From the NCBI GenBank assembly GCA_003240855.1, contig QFNN01000077.1:1-14328 (forward strand): a DNA stretch of 14,328 bases, read 5' to 3'. The translations under genes and the position numbers were made by a program. The notes beneath the pieces are model-generated. The model ran no database searches. It was given only the letters and a program-made list of their open reading frames with translations, and was not told where the DNA came from. Positions 1 through 6,966 of the stretch are shown in pieces. How positions within the stretch are numbered: the first letter of the stretch is position 1; each line of letters opens with the position of its first letter. Source of the stretch: Sphingomonas sanxanigenens (GTDB taxonomy: Bacteria; Pseudomonadota; Alphaproteobacteria; Sphingomonadales; Sphingomonadaceae).

Positions 1-858
1 GCGCCACATCTCCTCGACCGTAGCGGGCTTGAGCAGCGCCTGGCCATGATCGAGCATTGCGACGGCGAAGCGGCCAAGATCGCCGGTGGTGGTGTAGAGA
101 TTGCCGGCAGCAGGCGTGCCGAGATCGAAAGGCGGCGCGGGGAAGCGCGGCCCATCGAACGACGCCATTTCGCTATATGCCAGCCGGTCCCTGACAGGAG
201 GCAGCGTCATGCTGCTCGCCTTCATGCCGAGCGGCGCGAGGATCGAGTCGTTCAGCGCCTGTTCGTAGGGCTTGCCGGTCACCGCCGCGAGCACCTCGCC
301 CACCACGGCCAGCCCGGCGTTGGAATATTTGGTCAGCGCGCCCGGCTTCGCGACCAGGGTCGTGTCGTTGAGGCTGAGGACCGTATCGTCCTGCCCCTTG
401 GCGTCGGCATCGAAATAATGGCCGCGCGGCGGCTCGCGCACCAGCCCGCTGCGATGCGTCATCAACTGACGCAGCGTGATCTCGCCGCCGAACGGATTAT
501 GCGGATGGAAGCCGGGCAGATAGCGCGTCACCGGCGCATCGAGATCGAGCTTGCCGGCTTCAACCAGCCGCATGATCGCAGTGTCCGTCAGCAGTTTTGA
601 GACCGACCCGGCGCGGTAAACGGTATCAGGCCCGGCGGGCTGGCTGCGCCCGGCATCGGCGAACCCCCATGCCCCCGACCAGACGACGCCGCCCTTGTCG
701 ACCAGCGCGATCGCTATCGAGGGAATCTTCTCATTCTCGATTTCCCACTTCGCCGCGCCCGCGATCGCATCGGCCGGCGGCGCAGGCGCGGCTGCCGCCG
801 GAACCGCGAGGATCAGCCCGATCAGGAAGAGGGAAGCGAGATAGAGCCGGCGGGTCAT
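1..858 (-). CDS. Serine hydrolase, class C beta-lactamase / DD-peptidase fold (partial, C-terminus off the left edge)
   Basis: The reading frame is open from an ATG at 858 to the window edge, giving 286 codons with no stop. Residues 1-24 form a signal peptide (MTRRLYLASLFLIGLILAV, then Ala-rich), so the enzyme is exported. The SxxK nucleophile motif is S85-V-S-K88 and the second motif is Y178-S-N180, the pattern of the Beta-lactamase (PF00144) family, which includes class C beta-lactamases, DD-carboxypeptidases, D-aminopeptidases and esterases. The third motif and any C-terminal domain lie outside the window. The start is 15 bases beyond the stop of the upstream deaminase gene, and its ribosome-binding region overlaps that stop, so the two are cotranscribed. 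Within a D-amino-acid gene block, cleavage of a D-residue peptide or amide is the likeliest role, but motifs alone cannot separate peptidase from esterase. The fold call is firm and the substrate is unknown. Confidence 0.85.
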   Translation of the reverse strand, partial: MTRRLYLASLFLIGLILAVPAAAAPAPPADAIAGAAKWEIENEKIPSIAIALVDKGGVVWSGAWGFADAGRSQPAGPDTVYRAGSVSKLLTDTAIMRLVEAGKLDLDAPVTRYLPGFHPHNPFGGEITLRQLMTHRSGLVREPPRGHYFDADAKGQDDTVLSLNDTTLVAKPGALTKYSNAGLAVVGEVLAAVTGKPYEQALNDSILAPLGMKASSMTLPPVRDRLAYSEMASFDGPRFPAPPFDLGTPAAGNLYTTTGDLGRFAVAMLDHGQALLKPATVEEMWR

Positions 859-873
859 CGCAAATCCAGCCTT

Positions 874-2169
874 TCAGAAGAAAGTGGCGATCGCATCGAC
901 GACGAGTCCGTCATCGTCGACCTCGAACAACGTCCGCCATTTGTCGAAGGTCGTGCAAGGGTGCGACACGCCGAAACCGACCTGATCGCCGATGCCGAGC
1001 GACGTCGCGCCGCGCACCGCGACATGCGCATGCTGATCGGACAACCGCTCGACCGCGAATGCGCCGGGCTCGATGCGTTCGATCACGCCGCTCAAGCGTG
1101 GTCGCGCCAGAATGATTTCCGGCAAATGCGCATCGTAGGAAATATCGCGCCTGCCCAGATTGACGAACATCCAGCCAGGTTCGGGCCAGGACTGGATTTC
1201 GGCCCAAACCTCGAGCGCATTCTGCAGCCGGCCCTGGATTCCGGCTTCGTCATTGCGTTCGAGAAGGCGCTCGAACGCCAGTTCATACTGAATGGAGTCA
1301 TGGCTGATGTAGCAGCCGCTGCGCAACACCACGAGCGGATCGGAGCCGATCCGGGCGGCCTTGAAGCGACGCACGACCATGTCGAAGAAACGCGATCCGC
1401 CCGCCGTCAGCATGACCGGGCGGGTGGGATCGAAAAGCTTATCGGCCGCGATCATCTCGGCCGCGCGGACGGTTTCGAGAAGCAGCGCGTCGACATTGGG
1501 CTCCATGCCGATATCAGTGCCGCCCGCCACAATCCCCTCGAAGGTCGCGACGCCGGCGATGGCGAGCTCGCGCCGCCGCGCCACCGCGCGCGCGAGCGCA
1601 AGAGCGGTATCCGCGCCACGCACGCCGGTGCGGCCGGCCGCGACCCCGATTTCGACGAGCACGGGGATCGGGCGACTGAGCCCGACCATCTGCGCCGCAT
1701 CGGCGAGCAATTCCGCCCCGGCAAGCGAATCGATGAAGATGGTCGCCTCGAAATCTGCGTCCGCGTCCATCTCGCGCGCAAGCCAGGCCGCAGCCTCCGC
1801 CGACGCGATCTGGTTGGAGAAAATGATGCGCTGCACGCCGAAACGACGGTAGAGGCGGAGATGCGCCATCGTCGCACAGGATAGCCCCCAGGCGCCGTCG
1901 CGAAGCTGGCGATCAAAGATCTGGGGCGCCATCGTCGTCTTGCCATGCGGGCACAGCGCCACGCCAAAGCGTTCGGCGAAGCGCTGCATCCAGATCGCGT
2001 TATTCTCGATAGCCGAGCGGCGGAGCACCGCCGCCGGCAACTGCAGGTCGTGGTGCAGACGCCAGCCCGCATTTGCAATGTCGCCCAGCTTCATGCCTTC
2101 GGACCGAGACGGCAGGCCCTTGTCGCCGGCCCCGATACGCATCTCACTTATGGACTGGAGCTTCAGCAA
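874..2169 (-). CDS. PLP-dependent amino acid deaminase, D-serine dehydratase (DSD1) type, fold-type III
   Basis: This is a full-length member (about 431 aa) of the alanine-racemase-fold family that holds eukaryotic-type D-serine dehydratase and D-threonine aldolase. The Schiff-base lysine is K77 in the PHGKTTMAP motif. The C-terminal metal site reads SHPCTTFDKW with H403 and C405. As I recall the family, His-x-Cys is the zinc site of D-serine dehydratase (product pyruvate and ammonia), while D-threonine aldolase has His-x-Asp. There is no signal peptide, so it is cytoplasmic. The start is uncertain: a TTG at 2169 follows a good GAGAGGA ribosome site, while in-frame ATGs lie at 2142 and 2094. 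The conserved DKGLP stretch (residues 16-20) argues against 2094. It lies between the receptor gene and the class C-type hydrolase in one minus-strand block. The family is certain; D-Ser is the best substrate guess, other D-beta-hydroxy amino acids being possible. Confidence 0.9.
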   Translation of the reverse strand: MLKLQSISEMRIGAGDKGLPSRSEGMKLGDIANAGWRLHHDLQLPAAVLRRSAIENNAIWMQRFAERFGVALCPHGKTTMAPQIFDRQLRDGAWGLSCATMAHLRLYRRFGVQRIIFSNQIASAEAAAWLAREMDADADFEATIFIDSLAGAELLADAAQMVGLSRPIPVLVEIGVAAGRTGVRGADTALALARAVARRRELAIAGVATFEGIVAGGTDIGMEPNVDALLLETVRAAEMIAADKLFDPTRPVMLTAGGSRFFDMVVRRFKAARIGSDPLVVLRSGCYISHDSIQYELAFERLLERNDEAGIQGRLQNALEVWAEIQSWPEPGWMFVNLGRRDISYDAHLPEIILARPRLSGVIERIEPGAFAVERLSDQHAHVAVRGATSLGIGDQVGFGVSHPCTTFDKWRTLFEVDDDGLVVDAIATFF

Positions 2170-2190
2170 GGCATCCTCTCGACCTGCGCC

Positions 2191-2214
2191 GCTATTCCCG
2201 TTCGGGAGAATAGC
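2191..2214. promoter_or_regulatory. Intergenic hairpin between receptor and deaminase genes
   Basis: The outer arms GCTATT and AATAGC pair perfectly, the inner arms CCCG and CGGG pair around a TT loop, and a two-base AG bulge sits on one side. No T-tract follows on either strand, so it is not a standard intrinsic terminator. It lies 20-odd bases before the deaminase TTG start on the minus-strand message. It could attenuate transcription, protect the receptor mRNA 3' end, or affect translation of the deaminase. The structure is seen directly; the role is inferred. Confidence 0.45.
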
Positions 2215-2243
2215 GGCACAGGCTTCACATTTTCCAGGTTGGT

Positions 2244-5063
2244 TCAGAAGTTGAAGCGGACGCCTGCCGTATATTGGCGACCGATGACGTCGTAGAGCTG
2301 GCGTGCGGTCTGGAACTGATAGCCGGTGAAGGGCGGATCCTTATCGAAGGCGTTGAGGATCGTTCCAAAGACCGCGACCTTCCCGCCACTCGATGTCTTG
2401 AAGAGCGTGAATTCGCCCGACACATCGACATAGAAGCGCCCGCTGACATGGTTCCAGTCGAGCGTCACATCATCGCGCGTTATCACGCCGCCGCCGACAT
2501 AACGACCAGTCAGGCTGAAGCGATAGTCGTCGGTTGAATAGGTCGCGTTCATGTTAGCGCGCCAGTGCGGCGTGCCGCCCGGGCCATCGAGCACGGGCTG
2601 ATCGGTGTTGCCCGCGAACTTGGTGACATCGCCATTCTGGCCGACGAGGTTGAGTTTGTTCACATAGGTGGTGAGGCCGCGCAAATCGAGAACGCCGGGG
2701 CCGATCGGCAGGCGATAGGCGACTTCCACATCGACGCCGTTGGTCAGAATCTTCTGAAAATTGACCGGGGCGAGCAAGATGTTTGAGACTCGGCCATCCG
2801 ACCCGCGCTGGACGAGGAGGCAGCTCGCCGCATCGCCACTATTGCACCGCGTGACGATCGTCTGTGCGGTGAGCGAAGCGATCGCGCCCTTCACCTTGAT
2901 GTCGTAATAATCGATCGAAACGCTAAGGCGCGGCGCGAAGGAGGGAGTGAATACAACGCCGGCGGTCAGCGTGTCAGCCTTCTCGGGCTTCAGATACGGG
3001 TTACCGCCCGTCGTCTGGCTGACGGTGTAAGTGGCGTTGGTCTTGGTATCGGTAATGCCGCCGATCAGCGTCTGGCCAGCCGCGAACAGTTCGTTGATGT
3101 TAGGCGCACGGATGTCGCGCGACCGGGTCGCGCGGAAGCGAATGCTGTCGTTGAGCGTGTAGTTGACGCCCGCTTTCCAAGTTTCGACCGTGCCGGACGT
3201 GCGATAATCAGTGATGCGGCCGCCGAGATCGATTTCGAGATTCTTGGCCCAGCTCTGATCCTTGGCGAGCGGGACGACGACTTCGGCAAAGCCTTCCTTG
3301 ACGATCTCGTGCGCCGAATAGGGCTTCACATTGCCGACGCGGAACAGGCTCTTATTCGGCGTCGCCGAGATGGGATCGGACAGCACGTCGACGTTAAGGC
3401 GGCGATATTCGCCGCCGAATGCGACCGAGACGCCCCCTGCCCAGGTCGAGAAGGGTTCACCGCGGATGACCAGATCGGCCGCCTGTTGCGACTGGCGCCA
3501 GTCGCGCACCGAAGTACCGGTGATATAGTCGATCGCCTGCGGCGAGGCCGATCCGACGCCGAACAGGTTAAGCGGCACGCAGCCATTGGTCGGATCGGTC
3601 AGCGTCGACCGGCAGACGACGCCGCCCGTCGTCGGATTGACCACGGCATCGAGCGCGAGCAGGCGCTTCGCCTTGATCACGTCGTCGGTGAACAGCGTCA
3701 GCGTACGCGTCTTGCCGTAGGAGAAGGAGGCGTCAAAGGTCCAGCTATCGACGATCCCGCCCTTCAGGCCGCCCATCGCCTGCCAGGTGTGCGCCTTCTG
3801 CTTGATGCGGCCGACGCCATAATCTTCGAGGCTGCGACCGAAGGTGAAGCTGCTTTCGCCTGCCGCCGCCAGTGCGGAACGCAGCGATGCGGGCAGATAG
3901 GCGTTGTCGGCCTTGATCGTGAACACGTCATCAGCCGGGATCGAGCGTTCGTTGAGCCTCGAACGCGCATAGGTGAAGCTCGCATAAGCAGTGAGCGAAT
4001 CGGTGATCTCGTAATTCGCGCCCGCATAGACGCTTTGCCGCTTGGTCGGAGCGACAAGCACATAAGGCGAGGCGAGCTCATCGCCGTCGCCGCCATCCAT
4101 CGTATTATCCTCGGTCAGGTAGGCGCCATAGCGGAAGGGCATCGGCGACCCGTTGGCGCCGAACTGGATTCCGCTCAGCACGCCCGAGGTGATCACACCG
4201 CCGGGCGCGGCATAGGAAGCGCGCGCATCGTTCACATGGACGAGGAAGGGCTGCGACGGATCGGTCGCGTTGGCCGGATTGACGATCAGCGAGCGATTAC
4301 CCGCCCATTTGCGCTGGCTGGCATCCTTGATGCCGCTGTTCTGCGCCGACTCGACGCCGACGAGCAAATGGCCGCGGCCTTCGGCGAACTTGGCGCCAAA
4401 GGCGAAGGAAGCGAGGTAATTGCGGTTATCGTTATGGTCGGTGATGCCACCCTGGATGCTACCGCGCAGCCCATTGAACTTATTGTCGAGCTTGAAGTTG
4501 ACCACACCGGCCACCGCGTCCGAGCCATAGGCGGCGGATGCGCCGCCAGTCACCACGTCGACGCTGCCGATCAACGCCTGGGGAATGAGGTTGGTGTTGA
4601 TGACGCCTTCCGGCGTGGTCGGCACATAGCGCTTGCCGTCGATCAGCGTCAGCGTGCGCAGATAACCGAGCCCGCGCAGATCCATATAGTTGCCGCCAGC
4701 CAGCTTGGAGAGGTTGCTGACCGAGGACGGCGTGATGCTGGGCTTGAGCGCCGGTAGCTGGTTGAGCGCATCGGCGACGTTGACCGCGCCGACGCGCAAT
4801 ATGTCCGCCGACGTCACGTTGGTAATGGGGGTTGCCGAGACGAAGCCGGAACGCGCGACCTGCGACCCCGTAACGACAATGTCTCCGGGCGCGCCGTTAT
4901 CGTCGACAGGAGCGGCCTGTTGCGCTTGCAGCGGCGCTGCGCCGACCAGCGTCGCGAACGCCACGGCGAAGAGCATCTGGCCCGAACGCATGTGGACGGT
5001 CGTCGAACAAAGACTGTTACGCATATGGCGGACGAACCGCGCTTCCCGATATGCTTTTGCCAT
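2244..5063 (-). CDS. TonB-dependent outer-membrane receptor
   Basis: This is a 939-residue receptor. I chose the ATG at 5063 because AAGGGG lies eight bases before it; the frame stays open to a GTG at 5117 that would overlap the upstream gene. A basic N-terminus, a hydrophobic run at about 30-43 and AQA near 47-50 make up a long export signal. The TonB-box-like DIVVTGS is at residues 61-67. The plug domain (about 75-195) contains MDLRGLG, LTLIDGKR and VTGGASAAYGSDAVAGVVNF. The rest fits a 22-strand barrel ending in the RFNF outer-membrane signature. Such receptors import large or scarce ligands (siderophores, glycans, peptides) using TonB energy. No iron genes are nearby, and the neighbours act on D-amino acids and peptides, so a D-residue peptide or muropeptide ligand is inferred. 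The gene follows the beta-lactamase-like gene by 50 bp and precedes the deaminase. Confidence 0.95.
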   Translation of the reverse strand: MAKAYREARFVRHMRNSLCSTTVHMRSGQMLFAVAFATLVGAAPLQAQQAAPVDDNGAPGDIVVTGSQVARSGFVSATPITNVTSADILRVGAVNVADALNQLPALKPSITPSSVSNLSKLAGGNYMDLRGLGYLRTLTLIDGKRYVPTTPEGVINTNLIPQALIGSVDVVTGGASAAYGSDAVAGVVNFKLDNKFNGLRGSIQGGITDHNDNRNYLASFAFGAKFAEGRGHLLVGVESAQNSGIKDASQRKWAGNRSLIVNPANATDPSQPFLVHVNDARASYAAPGGVITSGVLSGIQFGANGSPMPFRYGAYLTEDNTMDGGDGDELASPYVLVAPTKRQSVYAGANYEITDSLTAYASFTYARSRLNERSIPADDVFTIKADNAYLPASLRSALAAAGESSFTFGRSLEDYGVGRIKQKAHTWQAMGGLKGGIVDSWTFDASFSYGKTRTLTLFTDDVIKAKRLLALDAVVNPTTGGVVCRSTLTDPTNGCVPLNLFGVGSASPQAIDYITGTSVRDWRQSQQAADLVIRGEPFSTWAGGVSVAFGGEYRRLNVDVLSDPISATPNKSLFRVGNVKPYSAHEIVKEGFAEVVVPLAKDQSWAKNLEIDLGGRITDYRTSGTVETWKAGVNYTLNDSIRFRATRSRDIRAPNINELFAAGQTLIGGITDTKTNATYTVSQTTGGNPYLKPEKADTLTAGVVFTPSFAPRLSVSIDYYDIKVKGAIASLTAQTIVTRCNSGDAASCLLVQRGSDGRVSNILLAPVNFQKILTNGVDVEVAYRLPIGPGVLDLRGLTTYVNKLNLVGQNGDVTKFAGNTDQPVLDGPGGTPHWRANMNATYSTDDYRFSLTGRYVGGGVITRDDVTLDWNHVSGRFYVDVSGEFTLFKTSSGGKVAVFGTILNAFDKDPPFTGYQFQTARQLYDVIGRQYTAGVRFNF

Positions 5064-5081
5064 GATGGTTGCCCCTTTTAT

Positions 5082-5094
5082 CGATATGTTATCG
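5082..5094. promoter_or_regulatory. 13-bp palindrome upstream of the receptor gene
   Basis: CGATA and TATCG flank a TGT centre as a perfect inverted repeat in the 50-bp gap between the beta-lactamase-like gene and the receptor start. It sits just upstream of the AAGGGG ribosome site. It could be an operator or part of an internal promoter giving the receptor separate control. It does not resemble the TTTC/GAAA palindromes at 6187 and 12918. A 5-bp arm can arise by chance, so confidence is low. Confidence 0.3.
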
Positions 5095-5113
5095 TCAGTT
5101 TTTTGCGGTCCGG

Positions 5114-6136
5114 TCACCGCATCGCAAAATAATCGAACAGGCTTCGGCTGATCTCCGCGATCGCGCGTTCGCGCTGCGGGCCGGGCAGGCTGCTGCTCTT
5201 GGTGTAGACCGCGATCAGCAGATGGCCGCGCCCGCCGGGCAATGTGATCATGCCGACGTCATTGAGCGCACCGCCGAGTGTCCCGGTCTTGTGCGCGACG
5301 ATTGTTCCCTGCGGCAAAAGCCCTTTGAGCCGCGCCTGCCCCGTCTCGCAGCGCTCCATCACGCCGATCAGGAAGGTGCGACTTTCAGGCTTGAGCAACG
5401 ATCCGGCGAGCAGCTTGGCGAGCAGATCGACCATCGCGGTCGGCGCGCTCGTGTCTCGCGGGTCCTTCTCGAAGGCTGCGCGAGCTGAATAGGCGACTTT
5501 CTCGATATCGGCGTCGCTCAGCCCGCGCGCCATGAACTGCTTGGCGAAGGGCGAACCTTCGGGCGTGCCATAAAAGTCGTTGAGCACATCGTTGACGCTG
5601 CGATCGACCTGCATGTCGGCAATGCCGTTCGCGCGCAGCCAGGTCGTCACCGCCGCCGGCCCGCCGGCCAGTTCGAGCATCTTGTCGGTCGCGCTATTGT
5701 TGCTCTGCGTAAGCATCAATTCCATCATGTTGGCGACCGAGAGGGTTATGCCGGGATGGATAAGGCGATCGGCGACTTCGCCGGTCTGATCGAAATCGCG
5801 CTGGGTGACGCTGACCATCTGGTCGAGGCTCACTTGCCCCTTGTCGACCAGCGTCAGCAGGGCGCCGGCAATGGCGACCTTGTAGGTGCTTGCCATCGGG
5901 AAACGCTCACCCCCGGCGACCGCGCCACCCTCGCCCGTCTCTACAAGACGGAAGGCCACGCCCACGCGACCCTGAATCTGTTTTTCCAAAGTGAGAATCT
6001 GCGTCGACAACGCCTGCCGTACTGATGGCGCCACTGCCCGGGCGGGAGCCGCGACTGGAAGCTGCGCCGGTTGCGCGACAACGGGCGAAACAACGAAGAA
6101 GGCCGCCAAAGCCAGTCCGGCCCCGAGTTTGGACAT
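5114..6136 (-). CDS. Class A beta-lactamase-like serine hydrolase lacking a recognisable Glu166 motif
   Basis: This exported protein of 340 residues (signal peptide to about A21, cut near VVA-QP) has the class A penicillin-recognising fold. The nucleophile motif is S83-T-Y-K86, the second motif is S145-N-N147 (SDN in most class A enzymes), and the third is K283-T-G285. The omega-loop region begins D178-R179 as expected but continues SVNDVLNDFYG, so the ExxLN motif carrying the deacylating Glu166 is not recognisable. About 30 extra residues precede the DPRDTSAP segment at 225-232. The ATG at 6136 has GAGGGGG about ten bases upstream. It is first in its block, divergent from the regulator, with the receptor 50 bp downstream. 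Without the general base, efficient beta-lactam turnover is doubtful; a DD-peptidase or D-residue peptide hydrolase is an alternative. The fold is certain and the activity is open. Confidence 0.88.
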   Translation of the reverse strand: MSKLGAGLALAAFFVVSPVVAQPAQLPVAAPARAVAPSVRQALSTQILTLEKQIQGRVGVAFRLVETGEGGAVAGGERFPMASTYKVAIAGALLTLVDKGQVSLDQMVSVTQRDFDQTGEVADRLIHPGITLSVANMMELMLTQSNNSATDKMLELAGGPAAVTTWLRANGIADMQVDRSVNDVLNDFYGTPEGSPFAKQFMARGLSDADIEKVAYSARAAFEKDPRDTSAPTAMVDLLAKLLAGSLLKPESRTFLIGVMERCETGQARLKGLLPQGTIVAHKTGTLGGALNDVGMITLPGGRGHLLIAVYTKSSSLPGPQRERAIAEISRSLFDYFAMR

Positions 6137-6186
6137 ACGACCAACACCCCCTCATCGCCGACCGGATCATTTTCCATGTCGCAGCA

Positions 6187-6204
6187 ATTTCTCTATATGG
6201 AAAT
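6187..6204. promoter_or_regulatory. Operator-like palindrome in the divergent regulator / hydrolase promoter region
   Basis: The sequence ATTTC-N8-GAAAT is an 18-bp inverted repeat with perfect 5-bp arms and a symmetric TATA at its centre. It lies between the divergent beta-lactamase-like gene and the XRE/cupin regulator, just downstream of the -10 of the leftward promoter (6205-6233). A protein bound here would cover the leftward transcription start, which suits repression. The natural candidate is the adjacent regulator; that assignment is inferred. Confidence 0.5.
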
Positions 6205-6233
6205 ATATTTGCAGCACAACCCGAATCTGTCAA
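6205..6233 (-). promoter_or_regulatory. Candidate sigma-70-type promoter for the leftward block
   Basis: On the minus strand a perfect TTGACA -35 (6233-6228) is followed by a 17-base spacer and AAATAT (6210-6205), a 3-of-6 match to the -10 consensus, with further AT-rich hexamers one or two bases downstream. Transcription would start near 6198, inside the palindrome at 6187-6204, about 60 bases before the hydrolase ATG. The -35 is convincing and the -10 is weak. Confidence 0.5.
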
Positions 6234-6290
6234 AAAATGCGCTTATCAGGAGCTTTTTCGCCGCATGGCAAATGTGCTAGGGAATGTCGG

Positions 6291-6929
6291 ATGTCAGCGA
6301 ATATGAGCCTGGGCGCGATTGTGAAGCGCATCCGCCGAGACCGCCAATGGACGCTCGCGGAAATGAGCGATGTGTGCGGCATCCCGCTGTCCACACTTTC
6401 TAAAATCGAGAATGACAAGCTCACTCTCACCTACGATCGACTACAGCAGCTCAGCCGTTCGCTGGGGATCGGGCTTGCCGAACTTTTCTCCGAAGGAGAG
6501 CAGAATGACGCCGTCGTCACCGCGCGCCGCAGCATCGCGCGCCTCGACGAGGCAGTACGCGTCGAGACGCGCAACTATGTCTATAACTATCTGTGCAGCG
6601 ACCTGCGCAAGCGGCGGATGATCCCCATTCATGTCAAGGTGACCGCCAAATCGCTCGACGAGTTCGGCGACCTCGTGCGCCACGGCGGTGAGGAGTTCGC
6701 TTTTGTCGTCGAAGGCGCGGTCGTCTTTCATTCGGAATTCTATGCGCCCGTCACGCTCAACAAAGGCGAAGGCGTCTATATCGACAGCAACATGGGCCAC
6801 GCCTATGTCGCTGCCCCAGGCTTCGATCAGGCGACTATCCTGTCGGTCTGCGCGTCGGCCGACGAGAATCTGCAGCAGCATCTGATCGCCGAGGCGGAAG
6901 GCCGTATCGCCGAGCAGGAACTGTCCTGA
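6291..6929 (+). CDS. XRE-family transcriptional regulator with C-terminal cupin sensor domain
   Basis: This 212-residue protein has an N-terminal helix-turn-helix of the Cro/XRE type (about residues 7-62, with TLAEMSDVCGIPLSTLSKIEN as the DNA-binding core) and a small cupin fold (about 112-188). The cupin includes H131-GGEEFAFVVEG and H170, the region where a metal or small ligand usually sits. XRE/cupin proteins commonly control catabolic operons in response to a metabolite. The ATG at 6291 has AGGGA eight bases upstream; a second ATG at 6303 is possible. It is the only plus-strand gene, lying between the two D-amino-acid blocks, divergent from the left and convergent with the right. It probably binds the palindrome at 6187-6204 and perhaps the repeat at 12918-12945. 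The ligand could be a D-amino acid or a product such as N-acetyl-glutamate; nothing in the sequence decides this. Confidence 0.92.
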   Translation: MSANMSLGAIVKRIRRDRQWTLAEMSDVCGIPLSTLSKIENDKLTLTYDRLQQLSRSLGIGLAELFSEGEQNDAVVTARRSIARLDEAVRVETRNYVYNYLCSDLRKRRMIPIHVKVTAKSLDEFGDLVRHGGEEFAFVVEGAVVFHSEFYAPVTLNKGEGVYIDSNMGHAYVAAPGFDQATILSVCASADENLQQHLIAEAEGRIAEQELS

Positions 6930-6940
6930 CGAGGCGTCGC

Positions 6941-6966
6941 GCCTGATCCAGGAAGCTGGATCAGGC
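6941..6966. terminator. Bidirectional terminator-like hairpin between convergent genes
   Basis: GCCTGATCCA (6941-6950) and TGGATCAGGC (6957-6966) form a perfect 10-bp stem around a six-base loop. It fills the 37-bp gap between the regulator stop and the dgcN stop, touching the latter. There is no long T-tract on either side, so termination may be imperfect, but position and stem strength suit a shared terminator. Confidence 0.75.

Noticed and set aside
871..884. CTTTCAGAAGAAAG palindrome resembling the TTTC/GAAA operators
   Set aside because: It is made by the Phe-Phe-stop codons of the deaminase and lies inside a 15-bp gap within a transcription unit, so coincidence is the simpler reading.
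2191..2214. Intrinsic terminator after the receptor gene
   Set aside because: The stem is strong but no T-tract follows on either strand and the stem is interrupted by a bulge.
3309..4757. Long plus-strand reading frame (482 codons) opposite the receptor gene
   Set aside because: It is the antisense shadow of the TonB receptor in a GC-rich codon pattern; the translation is rich in Arg, His and Ala with no recognisable domain.
5114..6136. Beta-lactam resistance gene
   Set aside because: The fold is class A but the Glu166 motif is not recognisable and SDN is SNN; the neighbours are catabolic and there are no mobile elements, so a resistance call is not supported.
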